DNA of 11,788 nt, from NCBI GenBank assembly GCA_017938055.1, contig JAGBCG010000080.1, forward strand, positions 1 through 11,788, read 5' to 3'. Each line of letters opens with the position of its first letter. Positions within the stretch are counted from its first letter, which is position 1. Shown in pieces: positions 1-4,946 of this stretch. Source of the DNA: Clostridia bacterium (lineage in GTDB: Bacteria > Bacillota > Clostridia > Oscillospirales > CAG-382). Under the pieces are notes generated by a model that made no database searches, was not told where the DNA came from, and saw only the letters and a list, made by a program, of their open reading frames with translations. Both the position numbers and the translations under genes were made by a program.

Positions 1-585
1 GATGAAAAGAAGATATATCTGACATTTGATGCGGGATATGAAAACGGAAATGTAGAAAAAATTCTCGATATTTTAAAGGATAATGAAGTGAAAGGTACTT
101 TTTTTGTCCTGCCGAATCTTGTTGAAAAGAATACCGATTTGTGTATACGCATGAAACAGGAGGGGCATATTGTAGGAAATCATTCGGTGCATCACGAAAA
201 CATGTCAAAGCATGTAGATATGGAATACTTTGTAAAGGAAACAGAGCCGCTTGATAAATTGTTTCTTGAAAAAACGGGGTATAAAATGGATGAGTATTTC
301 AGACCACCTGAAGGGGCGTTTAATGAAGCAATGCTAAAACACGCCACAAAATGCGGATATACAACAGTGTTCTGGAGCCTTGCCTATGCCGACTGGGACG
401 AAAAAGCACAAAAAAATCCCGAAAAAACACTTGAGCTTTTGCTGTCAAGAACTCATAACGGCTGTGTGCTGCTGCTTCATCCTACAAGTGAAACGAACGT
501 GCTGATATTGGATGAATATATTAAAAGGCTAAAATATGAGGGCTATGAATTTTGCTTGGTTAATGAGTTGAAAAATGACGATTAG
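1..585 (+). CDS. pdaA: Peptidoglycan N-acetylmuramic acid deacetylase PdaA (5' end outside window)
   Basis: The reading frame is open from base 1, so the N-terminus lies outside the window; 194 residues remain. It is a carbohydrate esterase 4 (NodB) domain of the PdaA subgroup. In window residue numbers the motifs are TFDAGYENG (8-16, catalytic Asp10), the metal-binding HSVHH (His61, His65), RPPEGAF (101-107), FWSLAYADW (124-132) and LLLHP (157-161, His160). Canonical CE4 enzymes read TFDDGP, but PdaA proteins characteristically replace the second Asp and carry GYENG, as here, which is what separates this call from a generic polysaccharide deacetylase. In Bacillus, PdaA deacetylates muramic acid after CwlD cleavage, giving the muramic delta-lactam of spore cortex that germination lytic enzymes recognise. 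The missing part should hold the signal or anchor sequence. The call fits the sporulation and germination genes further right, though they are not in the same operon. Confidence 0.9.
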   Translation, partial: DEKKIYLTFDAGYENGNVEKILDILKDNEVKGTFFVLPNLVEKNTDLCIRMKQEGHIVGNHSVHHENMSKHVDMEYFVKETEPLDKLFLEKTGYKMDEYFRPPEGAFNEAMLKHATKCGYTTVFWSLAYADWDEKAQKNPEKTLELLLSRTHNGCVLLLHPTSETNVLILDEYIKRLKYEGYEFCLVNELKNDD

Positions 586-606
586 AAATTAGTATTTATA
601 CAAATT

Positions 607-640
607 TGAGGTTGTAACAATTTGTTTTGCTACAACCTCA
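607..640. terminator. Hairpin between convergent pdaA and XRE gene, probable bidirectional terminator
   Basis: The arms TGAGGTTGTA (607-616) and TACAACCTCA (631-640) pair perfectly over 10 bp, and an inner CAA/TTG extends the stem after one mismatch. It sits between the pdaA stop (585) and the stop of the opposing regulator gene (646). Neither side has a good T-run, so termination is inferred mainly from position and stem strength. Confidence 0.45.
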
Positions 641-645
641 CGATG

Positions 646-873
646 TTATTGCTCAAGCTCTTTTTCAATCAGGCCTAAAAGAAGACTGGGCTTTATATCC
701 ATTGCCTCGCTGACTTTGAAAAAAGTTTCAAGTGTTGGTTTTCTCAAGCCTCTTTCTATGGCACTTAAATGTGTTCTGCCAATGTCTGCAAGTCCGCTAA
801 CAACCTCCTGTGACAATCCCTTTTCCTCTCTGTACTTTTGAATAACCGCACCTATTTTTTTAGAATCAAGCAC
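646..873 (-). CDS. Small XRE-family helix-turn-helix regulator
   Basis: This 75-residue protein is almost entirely one HTH_3 (Cro/C1-type) domain. The pattern IGAVIQKYREEKGLSQEVVS followed by IGRTHLSAIERGLRKPTLETFFKVSEAM (about residues 8-58) is the classic five-helix DNA-binding fold, with SQEVVSGLADIGRTHLSAIE as the helix-turn-helix. The start is GTG (871-873), with a strong AAGGGGG ribosome binding site on the minus strand (881-887) seven bases upstream. There is no sensor or dimerisation domain beyond a short C-terminal helix. It diverges from the membrane-protein pair starting at 1014, with a 140-bp shared intergenic region holding that pair's promoter, so repression of the pair is a reasonable but unproven inference. 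I saw no convincing sigma-A promoter for this gene itself. Confidence 0.85.
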   Translation of the reverse strand: MLDSKKIGAVIQKYREEKGLSQEVVSGLADIGRTHLSAIERGLRKPTLETFFKVSEAMDIKPSLLLGLIEKELEQ

Positions 874-940
874 ACAGATACCCCCTTATTATTAATGCTT
901 TAATTCTAAAATATTTTTCCGCTAATTATGAATACATATG

Positions 941-969
941 TTGACAAAAGAATGCAAATGTGTTATTAT
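941..969 (+). promoter_or_regulatory. Sigma-A promoter for the 1014-1911 gene pair
   Basis: TTGACA (941-946), a 17-bp spacer and TATTAT (964-969). The -35 is perfect and the -10 differs from consensus at one position. An 8-bp palindrome ACATATGT (934-941) abuts the -35 and could be an operator half for the divergent XRE regulator, but a single short palindrome is weak evidence. Confidence 0.75.
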
Positions 970-1013
970 ATTCGTGTCCATGATTTAAAATAAAAATTTT
1001 GGAGGTGTTGAAA

Positions 1014-1556
1014 ATGGACAAAAAACTTATTACTTCAATTCGAGGCAATGTTGTTGGTTCTGCAATTGTGTCAGCAATACTGGCAGGAGTTTGCTTACTT
1101 ACAGCATTATGTTGTTTTTCGCTTTATACGTCAGGATATGTTGAATTATTAGATGTCATATTAATAATTGCTGTGGCGATTTGGTTGGGCATAGATTTTC
1201 TTAGCAGGACCTTGGCGGTACATGTAAAAAATAAAATTGCCATGAATACCTGGCTGGAAATTTATGAAGATAAGATAGTTGGTATGGCAAACGGAATAAA
1301 GTTTGAAATATACAACTCTGAAATTCTGTCTTGCACAATTCAAAATTGCGAAATAGACTTCAAAGGCAATCCAACAAGAACTAATCCTGGCTTTTATACT
1401 CGATTTCTTGGAGGTGCGTGTACATTTCTTGTGATTTTAACCGAAAGCGGAAGAAATTACAATATAGGAAATATTGTTTATCCCGAAACTGCCAAAAATG
1501 CAATTGATTCAATAATTGCCAAAAACAACATTATGCGAATGAGAGGAGAGGTGTAA
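1014..1556 (+). CDS. Two-TM membrane protein with PH-like C-terminal domain, function unknown
   Basis: The protein has 180 residues. Hydrophobic segments at about 13-38 and 44-63 form a membrane hairpin. The rest (about 80-172) is a beta-rich domain starting LEIYEDKIVGMANGIKFEIY and ending in a helix (YPETAKNAIDSIIAK), the layout of bacterial PH-like domain proteins. I chose ATG 1014 because GGAGG (1001-1005) lies eight bases upstream; a TTG at 999 is also in frame but would place the ribosome binding site inside the gene. The following gene starts one base after this stop, so the two are co-transcribed from the promoter at 941-969. I recognise no catalytic residues. A membrane-anchored PH-like domain suggests a scaffold or sensor role, which is only inference. 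Confidence 0.7.
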   Translation: MDKKLITSIRGNVVGSAIVSAILAGVCLLTALCCFSLYTSGYVELLDVILIIAVAIWLGIDFLSRTLAVHVKNKIAMNTWLEIYEDKIVGMANGIKFEIYNSEILSCTIQNCEIDFKGNPTRTNPGFYTRFLGGACTFLVILTESGRNYNIGNIVYPETAKNAIDSIIAKNNIMRMRGEV

Positions 1557-1557
1557 C

Positions 1558-1911
1558 ATGAAGCGAATATTATGTGTGGTATTGATTTTAATTGGAGCTA
1601 TTTGCGTTGCCTCGTACTCGTCAATAGTTACAAGCCCTGATATAGACAGAAGAATTGTTGGCGAGTGGGAAAACGAAAGAAGCAACATGAACGACAAATG
1701 GATTTTCAAAGGTAACGGAACCTTCAAAAGGATAGATGACGATGGTAGCGAGGCTGAAGGAAAGTATTCGGCTAAAGACGGTATACTTATTCTTGATTAC
1801 GGCGAAAAATATGCAAAACGTGATTTGAGATACAAGGTTAATGAAAATAAGAATGATGAGGATTACGGCGATATTAAAATAAACTATTACTATTACGAAA
1901 AAGTAAAATAA
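1558..1911 (+). CDS. Small secreted lipocalin-like (DUF5640-like) protein, function unknown
   Basis: This 117-residue protein begins with a positively charged N-terminus and a hydrophobic stretch (4-20) typical of a signal peptide or membrane anchor. The lipobox is not canonical: Ile rather than Gly, Ala or Ser precedes Cys16. The mature part starts IVGEWENE (33-40), then WIFKGNGTFKRID (48-60) and EGKYSAKDGILIL (67-79), a strand pattern seen in small extracellular lipocalin-like domains of Clostridia. The C-terminus is rich in Asp, Glu, Lys and Tyr. The ribosome binding site AGGAGAGG overlaps the end of the upstream gene, one base from its stop, implying translational coupling. The stop codon sits only two bases before a glycosidase fragment begins, so the gene may lie at an old recombination junction, but its C-terminus looks natural. 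Confidence 0.65.
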   Translation: MKRILCVVLILIGAICVASYSSIVTSPDIDRRIVGEWENERSNMNDKWIFKGNGTFKRIDDDGSEAEGKYSAKDGILILDYGEKYAKRDLRYKVNENKNDEDYGDIKINYYYYEKVK

Positions 1912-1913
1912 TC

Positions 1914-2051
1914 GCATATTATGGAGCCTCTCATAATTCAAACGGAGACAAAGAGCCTTTCGGCATAAACTACTGGCAGATAGGCAACGAAAACAACTAC
2001 GACAAGTTTTGCTACAACCCCAAACATACACAAACGTACAATTATTTGTAG
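1914..2051 (+). pseudogene. Remnant of a clan GH-A glycoside hydrolase (arabinofuranosidase-like) containing the acid/base motif
   Basis: Translated from 1914, 45 codons read AYYGASHNSNGDKEPFG, then INYWQIGNENNYDKFCYN, then PKHTQTYNYL and a stop. The stretch PFGINYWQIGNE is the signature around the catalytic acid/base of clan GH-A enzymes of the GH51, GH39 or GH30 type, where Asn-Glu follows a Trp-x-Ile-Gly; the Glu codon is 1989-1991. There is no start codon, no ribosome binding site, and no N-terminal or C-terminal domain on either side. The fragment starts right after the preceding stop and ends inside the palindrome at 2052-2073. It is visibly richer in G/C than the flanking genes. It is therefore a broken piece of a larger sugar-degrading gene, not an expressed protein. 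The exact GH family cannot be fixed from 45 residues. Confidence 0.6.
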
Positions 2052-2080
2052 GGGACGATGCCCACATCGTCCCTTTTTTC
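2043..2080. repeat. REP-like compact palindrome with T-run
   Basis: TATTTGTAGG leads into the arms GGGACGATG (2052-2060) and CATCGTCCC (2065-2073), 9 bp perfect with loop CCCA, followed by TTTTTT. It resembles the short TTGTAGGGG-palindrome repeats scattered between genes in many clostridial genomes. It also has the form of an intrinsic terminator on the plus strand and may end transcription of the 1014-1911 unit. Its left edge truncates the glycosidase remnant. Confidence 0.6.
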
Positions 2081-2189
2081 TGCAATCTGCGAATTTTGCT
2101 ACAGTCCCTTAAAAAATTGGTAAATAAAAAGCACAAACATGATGAAAGGTTGCTGTAAAATTTATATGTATGTGTGATTTTTTCGGGTA

Positions 2190-2218
2190 TTGAAAATTAC
2201 AGATTAAGGTGATATAAT
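2190..2218 (+). promoter_or_regulatory. Sigma-A promoter for rlmH
   Basis: TTGAAA (2190-2195), 17 bp, TATAAT (2213-2218). The predicted transcript starts near 2225, giving a leader of about 47 bases to the rlmH ATG. The remaining DNA between 2081 and 2189 is A/T rich and I see nothing else in it. Confidence 0.75.
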
Positions 2219-2271
2219 TATTACTTAAAGGAAAACACATTAGATTATTCATGAAAATATGGGAGAAAAAT

Positions 2272-2754
2272 ATGCTGAATATAACATATTTGTATTTTGG
2301 ACAGCAAAAAGATGAATACTTCAGAAAAGGCATGGATGAATACATAAAAAGAATAGGTAAATATGCAAAGTTCAACGAAAAAGTACTAAAACCGGAGAAC
2401 TTGCCTGATAATCCCACTCAGAGTGAAATTAATGCTGCACTTGAAAAGGAGTCGAGAACAGTTTTGCCGCTGATGTCGAAAAGTGCATATAAGATATCAA
2501 TGTGCGTTGAGGGAAAATCAATGTCAAGTGAAGGCTTTGCGGGATTGTTTGAAAAAGTGATGAATGAGGGAAAAAGCGAAATTGTTTTTATTGTAGGCTC
2601 ATCTCATGGCTTGTCCGAAAAGGTTAAAAAAGAAAGTGACCTTTGCTTGTCTTTTTCACCCATGACCTTTGCACACGGACTTTTTTCAGTTATGCTTTGC
2701 GAACAGATTTACCGAGCATTTACCATCAATGCAGGAGAAAAATACCATAAATAA
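2272..2754 (+). CDS. rlmH: 23S rRNA (pseudouridine1915-N3)-methyltransferase RlmH
   Basis: This 160-residue SPOUT-class methyltransferase has the usual RlmH length. RlmH methylates N3 of pseudouridine 1915 in helix 69 of 23S rRNA on assembled 70S ribosomes, using S-adenosylmethionine. The N-terminus LNITYLYFGQQKDEYFRKGMDEYIKRIGKYAK matches the family opening. The knotted SAM-binding C-terminal half is IVGSSHGLSEKV, LSFSPMTFAHGL and EQIYRAFTINAGEKYHK, the last being the family hallmark ending. I start at ATG 2272 because GGGAG (2261-2265) lies six bases upstream and the family begins here; an ATG at 2251 would add seven residues. Two usually conserved positions differ: the GG of the SAM loop is Gly-Ser, and the Pro of TFPH is Ala. 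The gene stands alone, as rlmH often does, between its own promoter and the next gene's promoter. Confidence 0.93.
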   Translation: MLNITYLYFGQQKDEYFRKGMDEYIKRIGKYAKFNEKVLKPENLPDNPTQSEINAALEKESRTVLPLMSKSAYKISMCVEGKSMSSEGFAGLFEKVMNEGKSEIVFIVGSSHGLSEKVKKESDLCLSFSPMTFAHGLFSVMLCEQIYRAFTINAGEKYHK

Positions 2755-2867
2755 TAAAGCAAACTATTATATAAAAACTACATAGCTTGTGTGTGAATTG
2801 AAAAGGAAAATGTACTTTGAATTTGTCTAAAACATGGAGAAAAAAAGACAAAAATGTCGAAAAATAG

Positions 2868-2896
2868 TTGACATTTTGGAAACGATATGTTAATAT
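2868..2896 (+). promoter_or_regulatory. Sigma-A promoter with overlapping inverted repeat, for the repeat-tail membrane gene
   Basis: TTGACA (2868-2873), 17 bp, TAATAT (2891-2896). An inverted repeat AAAATGTC (2851-2858) and GACATTTT (2870-2877) spans the -35 and looks like an operator. TGTCGAA (2855-2861), a Spo0A-box match, lies seven bases before the -35. Nothing else is evident between the rlmH stop and here. Confidence 0.65.
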
Positions 2897-2938
2897 AATC
2901 TAAGCGAAAGCAAAAAAATATTTAAAGGAGATTTGTAT

Positions 2939-3943
2939 ATGTTTGTACAAGCATTTAAGCAAGCATTTGGTGTTCTTGCAAAGAAGCCGTTAAGACTTTG
3001 GGGGCTTTCAATGCTCTTTATGCTTATAAGCGGTGTTGCAAGCTTGGTATCGGTACCGGTAGCGGTTGTGGGAATTGCATTTGGATACGTGCTTACAGCA
3101 GGAATGTCAAAGGTTTATCTTGATGGACTTGAAGGTAAACAGGTTAATTCCGACCAGATTTTTGAGGGAACAAAGCGTTTCTTCAGAGTAGCGGGCGGTA
3201 TGGCATGGAGAGACTTGTGGAACATCATTTGGGGTGTTGGCACAGTTGTAGGTTCCATTGTAGTAATAGCGATTGTTTCGCTTATTTTTGGTGGAATACA
3301 CCCCGTTGTCGGAGTGATTTTCGGTATTTTGTTGGGAGTAGCTTGTGGCGTTTTTGCAAGTGTTGTTGTTATTAACAGACAATACTCATATGCATTTGTT
3401 CCATACATACTCATGACACAGCCTGATGTTACAGCGACAGAAGCACTTCGTCTTTCTGTAAAGCTTACAAAGGGTAAGGTTCTGCATATGTGGCTTGCAG
3501 ACTTGGTTTGCGGTGCACTGATTGTCATAGGAAGCCTGATAGTAGGACTTATTCTTGGTCTGTTGTCTGCAATACCCATAATTGGAGGTATTTTTGGAGC
3601 AATACTTGTTGTATACGTAGTTGCTCTTATCGTGTTCCTTCCTATTTTCCAGGGACTTTACAGAGCGGCTTTCTATAAACTTCCAAAGCCCGCTCCAAAA
3701 GCTGCAAATAAGATATACAATCGTGTTAACGATATGGCAAACCAGTATCAGCAACCACAGTATCAGCAGCCAATGCAGCCTCAGTATCAGCAACCTGTAC
3801 AGCCTCAGTATCAGCAGCCTGTGCAGCCTCAGTATCAGCAGCCTGTACAGCCTCAGTATCAGCAGCCTGTACAGCCTCAGTATCAGCAGCCTGTGCAGCC
3901 TCAATATCAGCAGCCTGTACAGCCACAGAATCCTCAGCAGTAA
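2939..3943 (+). CDS. Polytopic membrane protein (DUF975-like) with Gln/Pro/Tyr tandem-repeat tail
   Basis: The protein has 334 residues. About 240 N-terminal residues carry five or six hydrophobic segments (roughly 22-55, 97-118, 122-147, 186-211 and 213-240). An amphipathic stretch, TEALRLSVKLTKGKVLHMW (167-185), recalls DUF975 and related membrane proteins of Bacillota. From residue 269 the tail is a tandem array of QYQQPVQP octapeptides, the first with Met in place of Val, ending QNPQQ. I chose ATG 2939 because AAGGAG (2925-2930) is eight bases upstream; a TTG at 2933 is in frame but closer to the ribosome binding site than usual. The tail has almost no charge and should be disordered; similar Gln/Pro tails are common on clostridial membrane proteins. 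It has its own promoter and terminator, so it is a single-gene unit. Function unknown. Confidence 0.8.
   Translation: MFVQAFKQAFGVLAKKPLRLWGLSMLFMLISGVASLVSVPVAVVGIAFGYVLTAGMSKVYLDGLEGKQVNSDQIFEGTKRFFRVAGGMAWRDLWNIIWGVGTVVGSIVVIAIVSLIFGGIHPVVGVIFGILLGVACGVFASVVVINRQYSYAFVPYILMTQPDVTATEALRLSVKLTKGKVLHMWLADLVCGALIVIGSLIVGLILGLLSAIPIIGGIFGAILVVYVVALIVFLPIFQGLYRAAFYKLPKPAPKAANKIYNRVNDMANQYQQPQYQQPMQPQYQQPVQPQYQQPVQPQYQQPVQPQYQQPVQPQYQQPVQPQYQQPVQPQNPQQ
3758..3925 (+). repeat. Seven tandem 24-bp repeats encoding QYQQP(V/M)QP
   Basis: Seven head-to-tail 24-bp units begin at 3758, 3782, 3806, 3830, 3854, 3878 and 3902, preceded by a partial unit (3743-3757). The unit is CAGTATCAGCAGCCTGTACA plus GCCT. 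Differences between units are mainly third-position changes (GTA or GTG for Val, CAG or CAA for Gln) plus Met in the first unit. Because the unit is a multiple of three, copy-number change would lengthen or shorten the tail without breaking the frame. Confidence 0.95.
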
Positions 3944-3954
3944 TTGATGAAATA

Positions 3955-3993
3955 TGTACCTCAAGGTAATGCACTTTGAGGTACAATTTTTTT
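3955..3993 (+). terminator. Intrinsic terminator after the repeat-tail membrane gene
   Basis: TGTACCTCAA (3955-3964) pairs perfectly with TTGAGGTACA (3976-3985), an 11-base loop intervenes, and ATTTTTTTG follows at once. Strong rho-independent form on the plus strand, 11 bases after the stop codon. Confidence 0.92.
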
Positions 3994-4035
3994 GTGAAAA
4001 ATCTTGTAAGTCCTCTCAAATATTTGAAAAAAATA

Positions 4036-4064
4036 TTGACTTTAAGTGTAAAAAGGTGTATACT
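4036..4064 (+). promoter_or_regulatory. Sigma-A promoter for nfnA-nfnB
   Basis: TTGACT (4036-4041), 17 bp, TATACT (4059-4064): one mismatch in each hexamer. Transcription should start near 4071, leaving a leader of about 28 bases before the nfnA ATG. Confidence 0.75.
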
Positions 4065-4098
4065 AAACAACAAACAAACTTATATGGAGAAATGCGTA

Positions 4099-4944
4099 AT
4101 GTTTGAAATTATAAGAAAAAAAGAGCTGAATCCTACAGTTACACTTATAGACGTAAAAGCACCACTTATTGCAAAGAAAGCAGAGCCGGGACAGTTTGTT
4201 ATATTGAGAACGGATGAAAGCGGAGAGAGAATACCTCTTACCGTTGCCGATTTTGACAGAGAAAAGGGAACGGTTACAGTAATCTTTCAAAAAGTTGGGG
4301 CAACAACAGAAAAGCTTGGAAAAATGAATGTTGGAGATTTTCTGTGTGATTTTGTCGGACCTTTGGGTAAAGCAACAAAAACAGAGGGATTAAAAAAAGT
4401 TGCGGTTGTAGGTGGTGGAGTAGGATGTGCAATAGCATTTCCCGTTGCGAAAAAACTTCATAGCCTTGGCTGTGAGGTGCATGCAATAATAGGATTTCGA
4501 AATAAAGATTTGGTAATACTTGAGGATGAGTTCCGTGCAAATACCACTAAAACTGTACTTATGAGTGATGACGGAAGTGCGGGAGAAAAAGGACTTGTTA
4601 CAGATGCACTCAAAAAGCTTATAGAAATCGGCGATAAGTATGACGAGGTTATAACAATAGGTCCTCTTATCATGATGAAGTTTGTGTGTGCTCTCACAAA
4701 GGAGTACGGAATTAAAACTGTAGCAAGCATGAACCCGATAATGATAGACGGAACGGGAATGTGCGGAGGCTGCAGACTGACGGTAGGCGGCAAGATGAAA
4801 TTTGCCTGTGTTGACGGACCTGAATTTGACGGACATGAAATCGACTTTGACGAGGCGATAGACAGAGGAAGAATGTATGCAGATTTTGAAAGACATGCAT
4901 ATGAAGAAACCTGTAATTTGTTGAAGAAGGCGGAGGAAAAGTAA
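4099..4944 (+). CDS. nfnA: NfnA: NADH-dependent reduced ferredoxin:NADP+ oxidoreductase, small subunit
   Basis: This 281-residue flavoprotein belongs to the dihydroorotate dehydrogenase electron-transfer (PyrK-like) and sulfide dehydrogenase SudB family. In Nfn it binds FAD, NAD(H) and a [2Fe-2S] cluster and takes part in flavin-based electron bifurcation in the cytoplasm. Visible parts are the FAD-binding ferredoxin-reductase barrel (1-95, with GERIPLTVADFD at 42-53), the nucleotide-binding Rossmann motif VAVVGGGVGCA (101-111), GPLIMMKFV (188-196) and the cluster segment IDGTGMCGGC then C237 (Asp218, Cys222, Cys225, Cys237). One Asp plus three Cys matches the unusual cluster ligation known for Nfn. 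I chose ATG 4099 from family alignment and GGAG (4086-4089) nine bases upstream; an ATG at 3976 would start inside the terminator. nfnB follows two bases after the stop. Because the partner is a GltA-like subunit rather than PyrD, PyrK is excluded. SudB of a sulfide dehydrogenase is the same protein under an older name. Confidence 0.9.
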   Translation: MFEIIRKKELNPTVTLIDVKAPLIAKKAEPGQFVILRTDESGERIPLTVADFDREKGTVTVIFQKVGATTEKLGKMNVGDFLCDFVGPLGKATKTEGLKKVAVVGGGVGCAIAFPVAKKLHSLGCEVHAIIGFRNKDLVILEDEFRANTTKTVLMSDDGSAGEKGLVTDALKKLIEIGDKYDEVITIGPLIMMKFVCALTKEYGIKTVASMNPIMIDGTGMCGGCRLTVGGKMKFACVDGPEFDGHEIDFDEAIDRGRMYADFERHAYEETCNLLKKAEEK

Positions 4945-4946
4945 AA

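Noticed and set aside
625..2103. The 10-mer TTTTGCTACA at 625-634, 2007-2016 and 2094-2103
   Set aside because: The copies share little flanking sequence and one lies in the glycosidase remnant; it is not enough to call a dispersed repeat.
1621..2417. Minus-strand open frames (171 and 102 codons) opposite the lipocalin-like gene, the glycosidase remnant and rlmH
   Set aside because: They overlap well-supported plus-strand genes or promoters and have no recognisable domains or start signals.
2473..2481. TGTCGAA Spo0A-box match within the rlmH coding region
   Set aside because: It lies inside a gene away from any promoter; about one such match is expected by chance in a window this size, which also shows how weak the motif is alone.
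3758..3925. Array of regular repeats considered as a CRISPR
   Set aside because: The units are head-to-tail with no spacers and lie inside a coding frame.
3107..4073. Several long open frames on the minus strand and in other plus-strand frames across the membrane gene and its repeats
   Set aside because: They are shadows: the 24-bp repeat is free of stops in several frames, so periodic peptides appear on both strands. None has a ribosome binding site or a sensible protein composition.
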